DNA of 64,000 nt from Phytophthora hibernalis (Eukaryota > Oomycota > Peronosporomycetes > Peronosporales > Peronosporaceae), in NCBI GenBank assembly GCA_012656075.1, contig JAAKBF010000006.1, positions 109,956 through 173,955 of the forward strand, given 5' to 3'. Shown here in pieces: positions 10,743-21,778 of the stretch. Made by a program: the position numbers and the translations under genes. Below the pieces are notes generated by a model. It was given only the letters and a program-made list of their open reading frames with translations. It did no database searches and was not told the origin of the DNA. How positions within the stretch are numbered: the stretch's first letter is position 1; every line of letters begins with the position of its first letter.

Positions 10743-13700
10743 ATGGCGCCGCAAGTGACGTCCACGTGCTTCCAGGAGGCGGAGCTGGCCCCTCTGCGCG
10801 TGCTGGTGCTGCCCCACGCGGGCGGCGCGTCGCGCGCGCTGGCGCTCGAGTGGGGTAAGAGCTTCCGCTCCGCGGGGCTGGGCGTGGAGCTCTGGGGAGT
10901 TGACTGGACGTGGACGGAGGACGCCGTGCAGGACTCGCTGGGGCTCGTGGCCGCCATCTGCGCGCAGCTCAGCAGCGGTTTCTTCGGCAAGCCCTTCGTG
11001 CTGGTGGGCCACAGTCTTGGCGCGTTCGTGGCGCTGGCGCTGACGCATTACCTCGAGCAGCGCCAGTTCTCGACGCCTCGTCACGTTTTCTTCTCAGGAG
11101 CAGCGGGACCCGTCTGCTGGGAGCTCTACGACGCGCTGCAGCAAGACGCAGAGCTGCTGGAGCTACTGGAGCAGTGGGGAGGCACCGACAAGCAGCTACT
11201 GGCCATCCCGGAGCAGCGCCAAGCGCTGCTGACGCGATTGAGGGCCGATCTCAAGCTGCACAACAGCGTCGTGCAATGGTTCAAGCAGCAGAAACAGGTG
11301 CAAATCCATTCGGACGTCACCGTGTTCGGTGGATCGGAAGATACGACTGCTCCAGTGGACTCACTGTCGCAGTGGAAGGACATTTGTGCGAACGGCGAGT
11401 TTGACGTGAAGGTTTTTACAGGTGGTCACTTCTACTTGACGAGTGCGGAGAGTCAAGAGACTTTTGTAAACGCTCTGATTGCCAAGCTCGAAGCTGTTTC
11501 GGCGATTGCGGTCTTGGAGTCGCGTGCGTTGATCGACGGGAGAAATGCGAAGACGGCTGCGTATCCGTCGGACAAGTGTTTGCATGACATGTTCGCGGAG
11601 GCTGCGAAACGCACGCCGGATGCAGTTGCTGTTTATTATGAGGGAAGACGTTGACTTTCCGCGAGGTTGATGAGCAGAGTGAACGACTCGCTGACTACCT
11701 GTTCTACGCTGGGGTGCGTCCTAACTGCATCTCGGGCATCTTTATGGAGCATTGCATCGAGTTTGTGATTGCGTACATCGCGGCATTGAAGGCTGGAGGT
11801 GCGTACATGCCGTTGGAGATCGTGTACCCGCCGGATCTTCTTGAACGCGTCATGGAGGAATCCAAGCCGACCATTGTGCTTACCAAGAAGAAGTTCCTCA
11901 ACCGTTTGCCGGCCTGGCAGCAGGCTCTTGAGCTGGATGATGGCTGGATCAAGTCTCTAGCTCAGCGCAACATTCCAGTGATGCCAGCAGACCGCACACG
12001 AACGCACCCGGACGACCTCGCGTACGTGGTCATGTCGTCGGGGACGACTGGTGTCCCCAAGGGAATCTGCTGCCCGCATCGCGGTGCTGTTCATTCATAC
12101 GACTGGCGCCTCAACCACTGCCCTTACAAGGAAGAAGATCGAGTGGCTTGCCACGTCTTCTTTGTGTGGGAGCTTCTGCGCCCGATGCTAGGGAACCGAC
12201 CGCTGTACGTCATCCCCGACAGCAGCATTTACGACCCCGTCAAGCTTGTGGAGTACCTCCATGTCAACGCCATCACACGCATCCTCTTTACGCCATCACT
12301 TCTGCAGCTCATTCTTGACACCTGCCCCCGTGAAGTATTGCTGCAGAATCTTTCGAAGCTGCGGTTGGTGTGGCTCTGTGGCGAAGTGGTGACGCTGGAG
12401 CTTCGTGACCGTTTTGTTCGTCTGTTCCCTCGGTGTGAGCTGCAAAACCTGTACAGCGTGTCCGAGTGCCACGATGTGAGCGCGGTGGATTTAGCAGCAA
12501 TGAGTGACTTCGACAATTCACTTTCCACGAAGTATGCTTCCTGCGGCGAAGTCATGCCTAACGTGAAGGCTTACGTGCTGGATGATGACTACAAGCCTGT
12601 GTCTGTCGGAGTCCCAGGAGAGCTATATATTGGTGGACCCTGCTTGGCTATCGGATATCTCAATCGCCCGGAGCAGACATCGCAGCGCTTTCTGAAGCAC
12701 GTCGTGCCGGGAGAGACCGTGTACAGGACGGGTGATCGCGCACGCTTTCTGCCAAACGGACACCTCGAATTGATTGGCCGATGTGATTTTATGGTGAAGA
12801 TTCGTGGATACAGTGTCGTGCTTGGCGCTGTCGAGTCTGCGTTGGCACAGCACCCACTGGTGTCTACGTCAGTGGTTCTTACGGAAGGAGACGAAGGCGA
12901 GGACAAACGCTTGGTCGCCTACATTGTGCCTGAGGATTGGGAGAAGGTGCCAAGTGCGTCAAACCTTCGGGAGTTTTTGAAGGAAAAGCTTCCGCACTAC
13001 GCTATTCCGTCCGTGTTCGTACAGCTTGACGCACTGCCAATCAACAGTGCAAGCGGCAAATTGGACCGCAAAAGATGCCGTCGATCGAACAAGCTAAGAA
13101 GCTGCGCAACGAATCGGTTGACTTGTCCGTGGACCCTAAGAATCTGCCGCAGACAGACACGGAAAAGAAGCTTGCCTCGATTTGGTCGGATCTACTTCGT
13201 CTTGAAAACGATAGCGTCTTGCACCGCGAGGCGAGCTTCTTCGATGTGGGTGGTCACAGCTTGCTCTCGACGCGACTTGTTTCCAGCGTCCGCGACACGT
13301 TTGGAGTCCACTTGACGCTGGCAGATATTTTATCATCTCCTGAACTTTGTGCTATCGCATCAAGAATTGATCAATCACTGGGAGAAACTAGCGAAAGAAA
13401 TGTCGCGACGGAGGTGGAAAAGAACGGGAAGAAGGTGGTCCTTCCCCTCGAAGCCGTCTTGGATGCGTCGATCTACCCAGCTGCCACACGCAAGGCTAGT
13501 TACAGTCGCTACCGCGTGGAAATGGTTGGTCTTCCTCCCGCAACCTTTTCTTGACGGGTGCGACTGGATTTCTCGGTGTTCACCTGCTGCACGCATTGCT
13601 GAAGCACACGACGAGCGTCGTGTTCTGCTTGGTGCGTGCCGCTGATGAGGACGCAGCGATGGATCGTGTCAAAAAGGCGCTCAAGGCATTTGCACTTCTC

Positions 13701-14653
13701 GATGAAGCGCAGAAGTTTGACCTGGACGATCGCGTGATTCCTGTCCCGGGTAACCTGGCGCAGCCACTTCTGGGGCTGGATGCTGACACCTTCAAGATGC
13801 TCGCAACTGAGATTGACGCGATCCTGCACAACGGTGCAGATGTCAACTTAGTGAAGCCATACTCGTCTCTGAAGAGCGTCAACGTGCTGGGCACGCAGGA
13901 GGTTTTGCGTCTTGCGGTGACAAACGGGCTGGCCAAGACACGCGTGAAACCCGTCCACTACATCTCGACTAACGGAGTATTCCCTCCACGCTTGCAGCGC
14001 CCAAGTTCCTCGAGACTGCTGACTTGAGCGAGCTCTCCGACCAGCTCGAGAATGGCTACGCGCAGAGCAAGTGGGTGTCTGAGCAGATGTGCCACGAGGC
14101 CGCTCAACGCGGACTGCCCGTGTCGATTCTTCGTCCAGGTAACATGGCTCCGTCCTCTCTCACTGGCCAGTGGAACACCAGCGACTTCATCTACCTGCTG
14201 CTCAAGGGCTGCGCGAACCTCGGTGCTGTACCGGGGCGGTCTGACTGGTACTTTGACATGACTCCCGTGGACTACGCAGCTCGTGCCATCGTGCAGTTCG
14301 CTGCTCTCCGTCCGGTGGAGGCGCTGGGCCAGACGCTGCACATCCAGAACCCGTCGCTGCCAGTCAAGAGCGACGCGTTCTTCCAGTTCTTCACGGCTTC
14401 AATGAGCTCCACCAAGTCGCTGGCAGCCATCGAGTACTCGGAGTGGAAGCACAAACTGCAGCAAGAGGCAGCCAAGGAGGACGCTCCACTGGAGCTGCAG
14501 AAGCTGGCGGCGGGCATTGATTCATTCGAGATCTACTTTCAAAGTGACAAAGTGTTCGACTCGACGTTATCCGCCGAGTTGCTCCATTCCGCCAGTCTCC
14601 ACTGTCCGACAGTCAATCAGGCGCTACTCTCCACGTACACGTCCACTTGGTGA
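10743..14653 (+). CDS. Multidomain thioesterase-adenylation-carrier-reductase (TE-A-T-R) enzyme
   Basis: About 1,300 aa in the order TE, A, T, R. TE (10743-11500): type II thioesterase-like with GHSLGA nucleophile and a late GGHFYL His. A domain (11600-13075): A3 SSGTTGVPKG, A5 NLYSVSE, A6 GELYIGG, A7 YRTGD, A8 GRCDFMVKIRGYSV, A10 PINSASGKLDRK. Carrier (13140-13330): FFDVGGHSLL with the phosphopantetheine Ser. Reductase (13540-14640): LTGATGFLG NAD(P) loop and YAQSK. In the family, the acid is adenylated, tethered as thioester and reduced by NAD(P)H to an aldehyde or alcohol, as in carboxylic acid reductases and Lys2. Frame breaks near 11645, 13070, 13540 and 13985 each need one added base in a short run. 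Substrate unknown; an N-terminal TE before A is unusual. Confidence 0.8.
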
Positions 14654-14828
14654 TTATCTGACTTCTAATACAAAAGTCTCCATTCCCAGCGAGATATTTC
14701 ACTTTCTCCGCCAATCACATATCTTTCTTTTTCAACCAATCCTCGCCAAGTTGAAGTCGAGATCCCAAACTTCAACCGCTCCCCTCGATAGACCGTCACT
14801 CTGCAATTCGCCGTCTAGCACGCACGTC

Positions 14829-17081
14829 ATGCTGCGCTTCCGTCCTTCGCTGCTGCGCGGCCTCTCACCGCGGCGGTCGCTGTCCACGTCGCCTACGCGC
14901 AGCTTCCGCAAGATCCTCGTGGCCAACCGCGGAGAGATCGCTCTGCGCGTGCTCCGCTCGGCGCAGAAGCTCAACATGGAGACTGTGGCCGTCTACAGCG
15001 ACGCGGACGCCCACGCACAGCACGTGCAGCTGGCCACGGAGGCCTACCGTCTGGGCCCCGCGCCCGCCAGTGAGAGCTACTTGAACTTCCCCAAGATCCT
15101 CGAGATCTGCCGCCTCTCCGGGGCCGAGGCCGTGCATCCAGGCTACGGGTTCCTGTCGGAGAACGCGGCGTTCGCGCGCGCCTGTGAGGACGCAGGCGTC
15201 GAGTTCATTGGGCCTCCGGTCAAGGCCATTGAAGACATGGGCTCCAAGAGCGCGTCCAAGGACATTATGATCAAGGCGGGCGTCCCTGTGACCCCTGGCT
15301 ACCATGGGGAAGACCAGAGCTTGGAGACGCTCCAGAGCCAAGCCAGAAAGATCGGCTACCCGGTGCTCATCAAGGCTGTGCTGGGGGCGGGGGCAAAGGT
15401 ATGAGGATCGTTGAGGACGACAAAGACTTCCAGGAAGCGCTGGACGCCTGTGTGAGGGAGGGCCAGGCGTCGTTCGGAGACGGACGCGTGCTGATCGAGA
15501 AGTACCTGACCAAGCCGCGCCACGTGGAGCTCCAGATCTTCGGAGACAAACATGGAAATGTCATTCACCTGTTTGAACGCGACTGCAGCGTGCAGCGACG
15601 TCATCAGAAAGTGTTGGAAGAGGCGCCAGCTGTAAGTGTGACTCGGTGGAGTGCTGAGTGTATATGGAGCTGTTATCTTGTTTACTTACACGAGGTGTGT
15701 GTCTTTGTAATAGCCCAATATGTCGGAAGCGTTACGCAAGAAAATGGGAGATGCTGCTGTGGCTGCTGCGAAGGCTGTGGGCTACGTTGGCGCCGGAACT
15801 GTCGAGTTTCTCCTGGACGAGGACGAGTCGTTCTACTTTATGGAGATGAACACGCGTCTCCAAGTCGAGCACCCCGTCACCGAAATGATCACCAAACAAG
15901 ATTTGGTTGAGCTGCAGCTCATGGTCGCTGCAGGTCAAGAACTCCCGATACGCCAAGAGGACCTGAAAATTCATGGCCACGCTGTTGAGGCACGGATCTA
16001 CGCCGAAAACCCTTACAAGTACGTTTCGAGCTTATTCGCTTTTTGCTTTGCAAAGTGCACATACTTACTTGCACAACAACAGTGATTTCCTTCCCGGGAG
16101 CGGCACTTTGCAGCACCTTCGTTTGCCTCCTGCATCGAAAGACGTTCGCGTGGACACAGGTATCATTGAAGGTGATGAAGTTTCAATTTTCTACGACCCG
16201 ATGATCGCCAAGCTGATCGCACACGGTGATAATCGTCAGGCTGCACTGGACAAGATGGTTCGGGCGCTTCACCAGTACCAAATCGTGGGCCTCCCTACGA
16301 ACATCGAGTTCGTAGCTCGCACTGCGAATCATCCTGCGTTCCGACAGGGTAGTGTAGACACGAGTTTCCTCAACAAGTTTGGTGAAGACGTGCTCGGGCC
16401 ACTGGGTGCATACCCAAATTATGCTACAGCACTTGGGGCTGTGAGTCTGCTTCTTCTTGAGCAAATTCAGCGTCGTCCTGGTGGGAATCAGAGTACTGAG
16501 CTACACTCCCCGTGGACCGACGATTCGCTAGCTCATTTCCGTTCATTGGATATCCTCGAAAGAAGGCTTCAGCTCAACCATGATGATGAAAGCTCTTCGG
16601 TGTCTGTCAAATGTTTGTCTAAAAACAAGTACGAGGTGGTTCTGAACGGTGAAGACAACTCAGCAGAACGCCTTTCGGTAAGTGGTGCAATCGACAGTAA
16701 GGAGACTTCAAAATCCGGGTCGGCAATCGCACATTCAAGGGGACTGCTGTGGTCCACCACCAGGACCTTCACCTCTTCTGCGATGACAATAGCCAGCGTT
16801 ATGACTACAAGTTCCACGTCCCCTTGCCATCATTCGAGCCTGCAGAGGGTAGTACTGGCGGGGCTGCGCACAGCAAGATTGTGGCGCCGATGCCGGGCAA
16901 GATCATCAAGGTGCTGGTAAAGAACGGCGACTCGGTCACCACCGACCAGCCGCTGTTGATCATGGAGGCCATGAAGATGGAGCACATGATCCGTGCGCCA
17001 AAAGACGGCACTGTTCAGGAACTCTTCTGCGAGAAGGACGCTTTTGTGACGGATGGCAGTGTTCTCGTTGAGCTGGACTAA
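14829..17081 (+). CDS. MCCC1: Methylcrotonoyl-CoA carboxylase alpha (biotin-containing) subunit, mitochondrial
   Basis: Leucine degradation: carboxylates biotin with ATP and bicarbonate for transfer to 3-methylcrotonyl-CoA. The Arg/Ser-rich N-terminus (MLRFRPSLLRGLSPRRSL) suits a mitochondrial presequence. Then come FRKILVANRGEIA, VHPGYGFLSENA, GYHGEDQS (favouring MCC over propionyl-CoA carboxylase), EMNTRLQVEHPVTE and a C-terminal biotinyl domain with EAMKMEH near the end. Two introns: 15632-15713 (82 nt) and 16019-16082 (64 nt), both GT-AG. Two single-base breaks: near 15393, inside the conserved Gly-rich ATP-grasp loop (G5 where G6 is needed), and near 16713 (A4 where A5 is needed). Because the first lies in an invariant loop, missing bases are more likely than a dead gene. 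Two CCAAT motifs lie about 85-120 bp upstream. Confidence 0.9.
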
Positions 17082-18006
17082 GACTCGGGTGTCTTTGCCA
17101 ATAAAGTGATAATGACCCGCAGATATCCTTGGTGGTACGAATAATTCAAACATACAGCTTTTCCGCTAAACCTGCTTCACGTAGGATTCTGCGAAGAGCT
17201 CCTTCATATTTTCTCTTCGTGCTTGCTCCATTGACATCCCGCTGCTGCTCTCTGTCGGCGATGTACATGTTCTTCGACTTCGAGGATTACAATGGACTTG
17301 CCCCGGCCGGCTCGTAAACGCACGGGGTTTGAGAAAGGAGAGTTACTCAGTGAACGATCGTCAAGCCGGCACTTGAGAACCTACATCGCTGAGCTGCATT
17401 ATTGTTTTCGTCGTTCAGATATCGGCTCACCTCAGATGTACCTTGAACTGCATAAGAATCGATGACAGCGCGCGCTTCGCTTTACATTGACCTCTGGTGG
17501 AGGCGTGAGGAGCTCCGGGTGGGTGTCCGACGAGCTCAGATAAACCAGCATTTTAGCGGCTGGAGCTCCTCACCGCCTACACTTTTTCAAGGATGCGCGC
17601 TTGCGTCTCTCTACCCACGCAAGATCGTGCCGAAGTGTGAAGCGAAACAGCGCATGCAAGGTGAAGATTCTGACTTGAGAGCAAGCACAGCGGTCCACCG
17701 CGGCGTTCCTGCTGTCCTTATCTGCTGGGCTGAACGTTGAAGCAGCATGCGCTGCACATCGAGGGCGGCCCGCGCCAGCATTCATCGGGAATATGCTGAT
17801 CGGACACATCCCCTACGATGCGTCCTAGACAGCTGCAGGTAAACAAGCCGCATCGCACGCACATCAGGCTGAAGTTCAGCCTCGGATCGCGATCTTCCTC
17901 GTCAAATGCAAATCCAATGTGGGCCTTTGAGAATTAAATAAATCGTGGGTCTGTAGACTCCAACACTACGCTACTCACTCCTTCCAAACCCTGTACATAG
18001 GTGGCT
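17082..18006. other. Convergent intergenic region
   Basis: Lies between the convergent carboxylase and HSF genes and holds their 3' flanks. An open frame at 17462-17740 (+) has no recognisable domain and is not called. Confidence 0.4.
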
Positions 18007-18794
18007 TTACATGGAGGCCAAGCATGTGTAGTCTCCTCCTGGCGACGGCTGGAGCGACGGAAACACAAAATGCGTCTGACGCAGCAGTGCACCAGCGCTT
18101 ACGTTCACCGTGTTCCCTGCGAACACGGGAGGAGCTGCCTCGAGGGACGGCAGGAAGGTGTCGATCCACTCGAGCGAGTCCACGTCCTGCTCGGTTAAGG
18201 ACGGCTGGAAACTCTTCTGCGGCTCCACGTCGTTCTCCAGGAGCATCATGTCCATGTCGGTGGGCGACGGGAAGGGGCGTCCACTGCCGAATGCGCCGCC
18301 CAAGAGCAGCGTATTAGGCACACGTATGGCGATGTCTCTCTTCCAGGAGCTCAGCTGCTGCAGCTCGAGCTTCACGGGCTCCAACTTGACGTTCAGCTTC
18401 GTGACTACAGCAGGAGTCGGTTGCGGCTTCCGCGGCGTGGGCGTGTGCGCCGACTTCTTGCGCGTGATGCGCCACGAGAGGTCGGGTCGGTCCGTAGGAA
18501 ACAGTCGTTGGAGAAGGTGCAGACGACGGCCTTGGACTTGGTCCACTTCCTGAAGCTGAAGTAGTTGAGCTGCCGCTGAAAGCTCGTGTACTTGCGGTGC
18601 TTGAAGTACTTGGGCAGCACCTCGCCCTGCATGCGGGCCATGTCGAGGATCTCGAAGGCGCGGCCGTCGGGCGTCCAGCGCACGACCTCGTCGCTCTCGG
18701 TCTCGAGCATGCGGCGCAGACTGCGCAGAAACGGCGCCACCTCTCGGAGTTTGGGCGTCGCGTCGAGGCCTGGGACATTAGAGAGCATTCGCAT
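18007..18794 (-). CDS. Heat-shock-factor-type transcription factor
   Basis: The N-terminal half is an HSF DNA-binding domain: PFLRSLRRMLE, VVRWTPDGRAFEILD, LPKYFKHRKYTSFQRQLNYF and CFLR. The recognition helix FKHRKYTSFQRQLNYF is nearly canonical. A single-base break near 18495 (between CFLR and RPDLSWRITRK) shifts into a second frame that continues with a KRK-like basic stretch and an acidic C-terminus (SLTEQDVDSLEWIDTFLPSL), reminiscent of an activation domain; stop at 18007. HSFs bind nGAAn repeats as trimers. No long hydrophobic HR-A/B is obvious, as in other short HSF-like proteins. The start is uncertain: ATG 18794 or 18788 is possible, but CTCTCTAATGTCCCAG just inside resembles a branch point plus 3' splice site, so an upstream exon may exist. 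Confidence 0.75.
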
Positions 18795-20795
18795 GATGAA
18801 GAACGACTTGTTCGAGACGAGGAAGATTGCAGAATGGCCCGTTAACAAACGAGCGGAGACCAAACAACAGACAGGACTTGGTGCGGCTGCCGGTCACTTC
18901 AACGAGTGGGATGCGCATAGGAAGGGGTGACAATGCCCGTCCGGGCACCGAGTCGACTCGACTGTCGAGCACCGAGTTGGTGCTTACAGCATTGTGCGGC
19001 CCAAAACTACATGTAGTGGCATCGAACAGGTTTCCGTCATATCCATCGCAACCAGCCAGCCGTGCAAGCAGCAGCGACGGCGGCAAATGAACTGCTAACG
19101 TGTTGTATCCTAAGTTACATCTTCTGGGTGACTTGGCGTTGCGGTCCACTTCAAGAGTCCAGCAAAAGCACTTGGTGGCCAAGTGGGACGCGGAGTATCA
19201 TGACCCAGAAGCCCAAGTTGGCCGACGATGGCCGCCATGACAATGCCATTGTTTGAAGATTTGCACCCTGGGCAGATCACTTAGTCAGCATCGCGGTGGC
19301 CCTTGCCATTATTGAAGCGGGCAGCCGACAGCCCAAACGGGGCGCCGCGCGGACCGAATGAGTGGCGCCGGAGCTCGCGCGGCTGGATTGCCTCCTGCAC
19401 ATGCGCAGCGCGCCTATGGCTTGCAGCATCCCTCGCACGACAGCGGGTCAGATGCAATACATGTATTAGCTGATGCTGATTCCCAGCGTTGAAGTGCTTT
19501 GGTGCTACGCGGTCGCTGGCGTGAAGCCATGACGGCCGACACGGTGATGCAGTTGTCTGCAGCGCTGCCACTGGCAGTGCCAGCGAGAGGATAACTCTCT
19601 GGGTGAATCGGCTGAAAGATACCGAGCGCTTCCAACACGCTGAACATGCAGCAGCATATCCGTTTTCTTTCTCACGTTACTTGCCACCGCATCACGGTGC
19701 AGCAGCCTCCTCGACGTGAGCTCCTCGGGGTATCGCCAGTTTTCAACTCAGGGAAAAATTTCGTTCGGTAGCTTAACTCTCCTGACTCAGGAGTCCTGAG
19801 TCTTCCCGTCCGCGCCACAAACTGATGCTGCACGTATAGCCCCACTCCAGTATTTGCTACCGGTAGTTGTAGACAGTCTCCAATTTGGACTCCAAGATTC
19901 ACTCAATAGCCGGCAAGAAACGCAAGAAACGCATCGTTTACATCCCTTCATGTATTATCCGGATACTGAACGCGCTCGTCATCGATTTCTCAATGAGGAA
20001 TCCTCATTGAGAAACGAGAAATTATCGTACATATGCATCCCTGTCTTCAAACAAGTGCCTGCGAGTCGCCATCTGAGTAGCGAAAACAACAATGCAGAGA
20101 CCTCACTCGAGCATACGGCAGCGTTGCCAAATGTGGTCGATGCCCGATCCTCTAGGAAAGCTCGTCATGAACACTTTTCTATTTTTCGTGCGTTTATAAG
20201 CCGTAACTCCACGGTTCACTGCAAGCGTTCCCTGCTCAACGTTTCCAACTCGAACGAAGTACGAGATGCGTGTGGGCTTACTATAATAGCCTTGGAAAGT
20301 ATTAATAAGAATCGTGGTCCGTTGCGAGACACTTGACGTGTTTTGATGATAAATACGGTGAGCCAGTGGTGTATCGCTCACTACCGTGGACAAGAAGAGA
20401 TTTGGCGGACCTCCCGTTGTTTCGAGATCGAAGTAAGTCCTTCATGTCATGGCTTCCCCGGCACGAGATCTTTGTAAGCTTACCGGCAGGCGTGAATGGA
20501 CGACACAGTGCGGCTGCCGCCAGACCTGATCAGGGAGCTCGATACATGTAGCACCTACTCAAACTGCCAACGAGCTACTGTAGCTCAGCAAAACCTGTTC
20601 ACCTCTTTTTGTTGACTTCTGCCACATGTACCCGAGTAACTGTTTCATTGTCCTCCTTCTTGCTCACTCCTTCGACAGTCCGAGAGTCTTATGCCGTATT
20701 ACGGGAAGCTCTAGCTGTTTCTAAAGTTTATTAGCTAAACTCACATTTGAGCTCTTTGTATCCTGAATTGCAGGGCCTTCCATTGCTTTGATATA
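18795..20795. other. Gene-poor region
   Basis: No supported gene. Open frames at 18827-19182, 19281-19687 and 19854-20336 have no recognisable domains. The only clear structure is a 29-bp palindrome at 19986-20014. Confidence 0.4.
19986..20014. repeat. Near-perfect 29-bp palindrome
   Basis: Arms 19986-19999 and 20001-20014 (TTTCTCAATGAGGA and its complement) flank a single A. No gene is adjacent; function unknown. Confidence 0.6.
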
Positions 20796-20948
20796 CAGTG
20801 GTGCACCTCGTTTTCGGCACCGCTATAAACTTATAACCCAGGATAATATATCGCGATTTGTGAATAAATCAAGTCAAAAAACTTGTGAGAAAAAGCGTGC
20901 TTTCGATTCGGATATGGTCCACCCTGCCGAAAACGAGGTGCACCACTG
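20796..20948. mobile_element. Tc1/mariner-type MITE with TA target duplication
   Basis: A 153-bp AT-rich segment bounded by perfect 24-bp terminal inverted repeats (20796-20819 and 20925-20948, starting CAGTGGTGCACC). It is flanked by TA on both sides (20794-20795 and 20949-20950). It has no coding capacity. TA duplication and CAGT-type termini fit a non-autonomous Tc1/mariner/pogo relative. Confidence 0.85.
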
Positions 20949-21778
20949 TACTACAGTTTTATTAATCTACTACACCTTTTCAACTTCAAAATGGCAAAAG
21001 AAAATTCAATACGTCATAACGTAAAATCAAAAATGACACAAGGTGACAAATCTGATATTAAAGAAGAAACGGGTTTGAAAGGGAATTATATACTGCAGAT
21101 ATTTTAAATACGCTTTGTGCTCGCTTTATTATGGAACGCTTGATGAAGGCGGCCGGTTTCTCTTCTACGAAGCTATTACCACGTATCTTGCCACATAGGC
21201 TCGTTCCACACCATTAAGTCCCATGATGGAGCAATTCAGGAGGCGGACGAGCCAGAAGTAGGACTTCGTTGTGTTTGTGCGATTTTGTGTAGGTTTAGGT
21301 TACTTAGGTCAGACGCCACACTATAGTCTAACTTAGATCGGATTCGTATTTATGATGTGATTAGTGGCCTTTTTATAATCCAACGACCAAACCACTGGCT
21401 ACATTTCGCACCAGTACCGTCCGCGGTCTGCGTCTGAACCACAAAAACAACGTTTCATTATTAAATCTACCCCGAAGCCCCCTGCTCCACTGGTGCGACA
21501 CCTTCGAAGCGCACGTGCGACTGCGTATATTTAGTCGTCTGAAGTAAATTTGGGTCATATTTGGTACAATGTAATTTAAATTTAACAATATTATGTGTTG
21601 AAGTATGGAGCATGAATACGTTGTGAGGGCTGTCTCCACGACTTCAGTCGTTCGGATCACCTACGAAAGCACCAGCAAGGTCGTTGCCGTAGCATCCCAG
21701 CCCCTCCATGTTAGCTTTGTGAAATCTGCTGGCAGTGGGTGAAGGGCAATCGCCACCACCTCGCTCGCCATCAGCGAG

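Noticed and set aside
10743..14653. Alpha-aminoadipate reductase (Lys2) for lysine synthesis
   Set aside because: N-terminal thioesterase, non-matching A4 region, and oomycetes are known to use the diaminopimelate pathway.
14829..17081. Propionyl-CoA or pyruvate carboxylase
   Set aside because: GYHGEDQS and the PKDGTVQEL biotinyl context fit methylcrotonoyl-CoA carboxylase better, and no carboxyltransferase domain follows.
4631..18500. Calling the frame-broken left-hand genes pseudogenes
   Set aside because: Breaks nearly all behave as one missing base in or beside a short run, and motifs on both sides stay intact.
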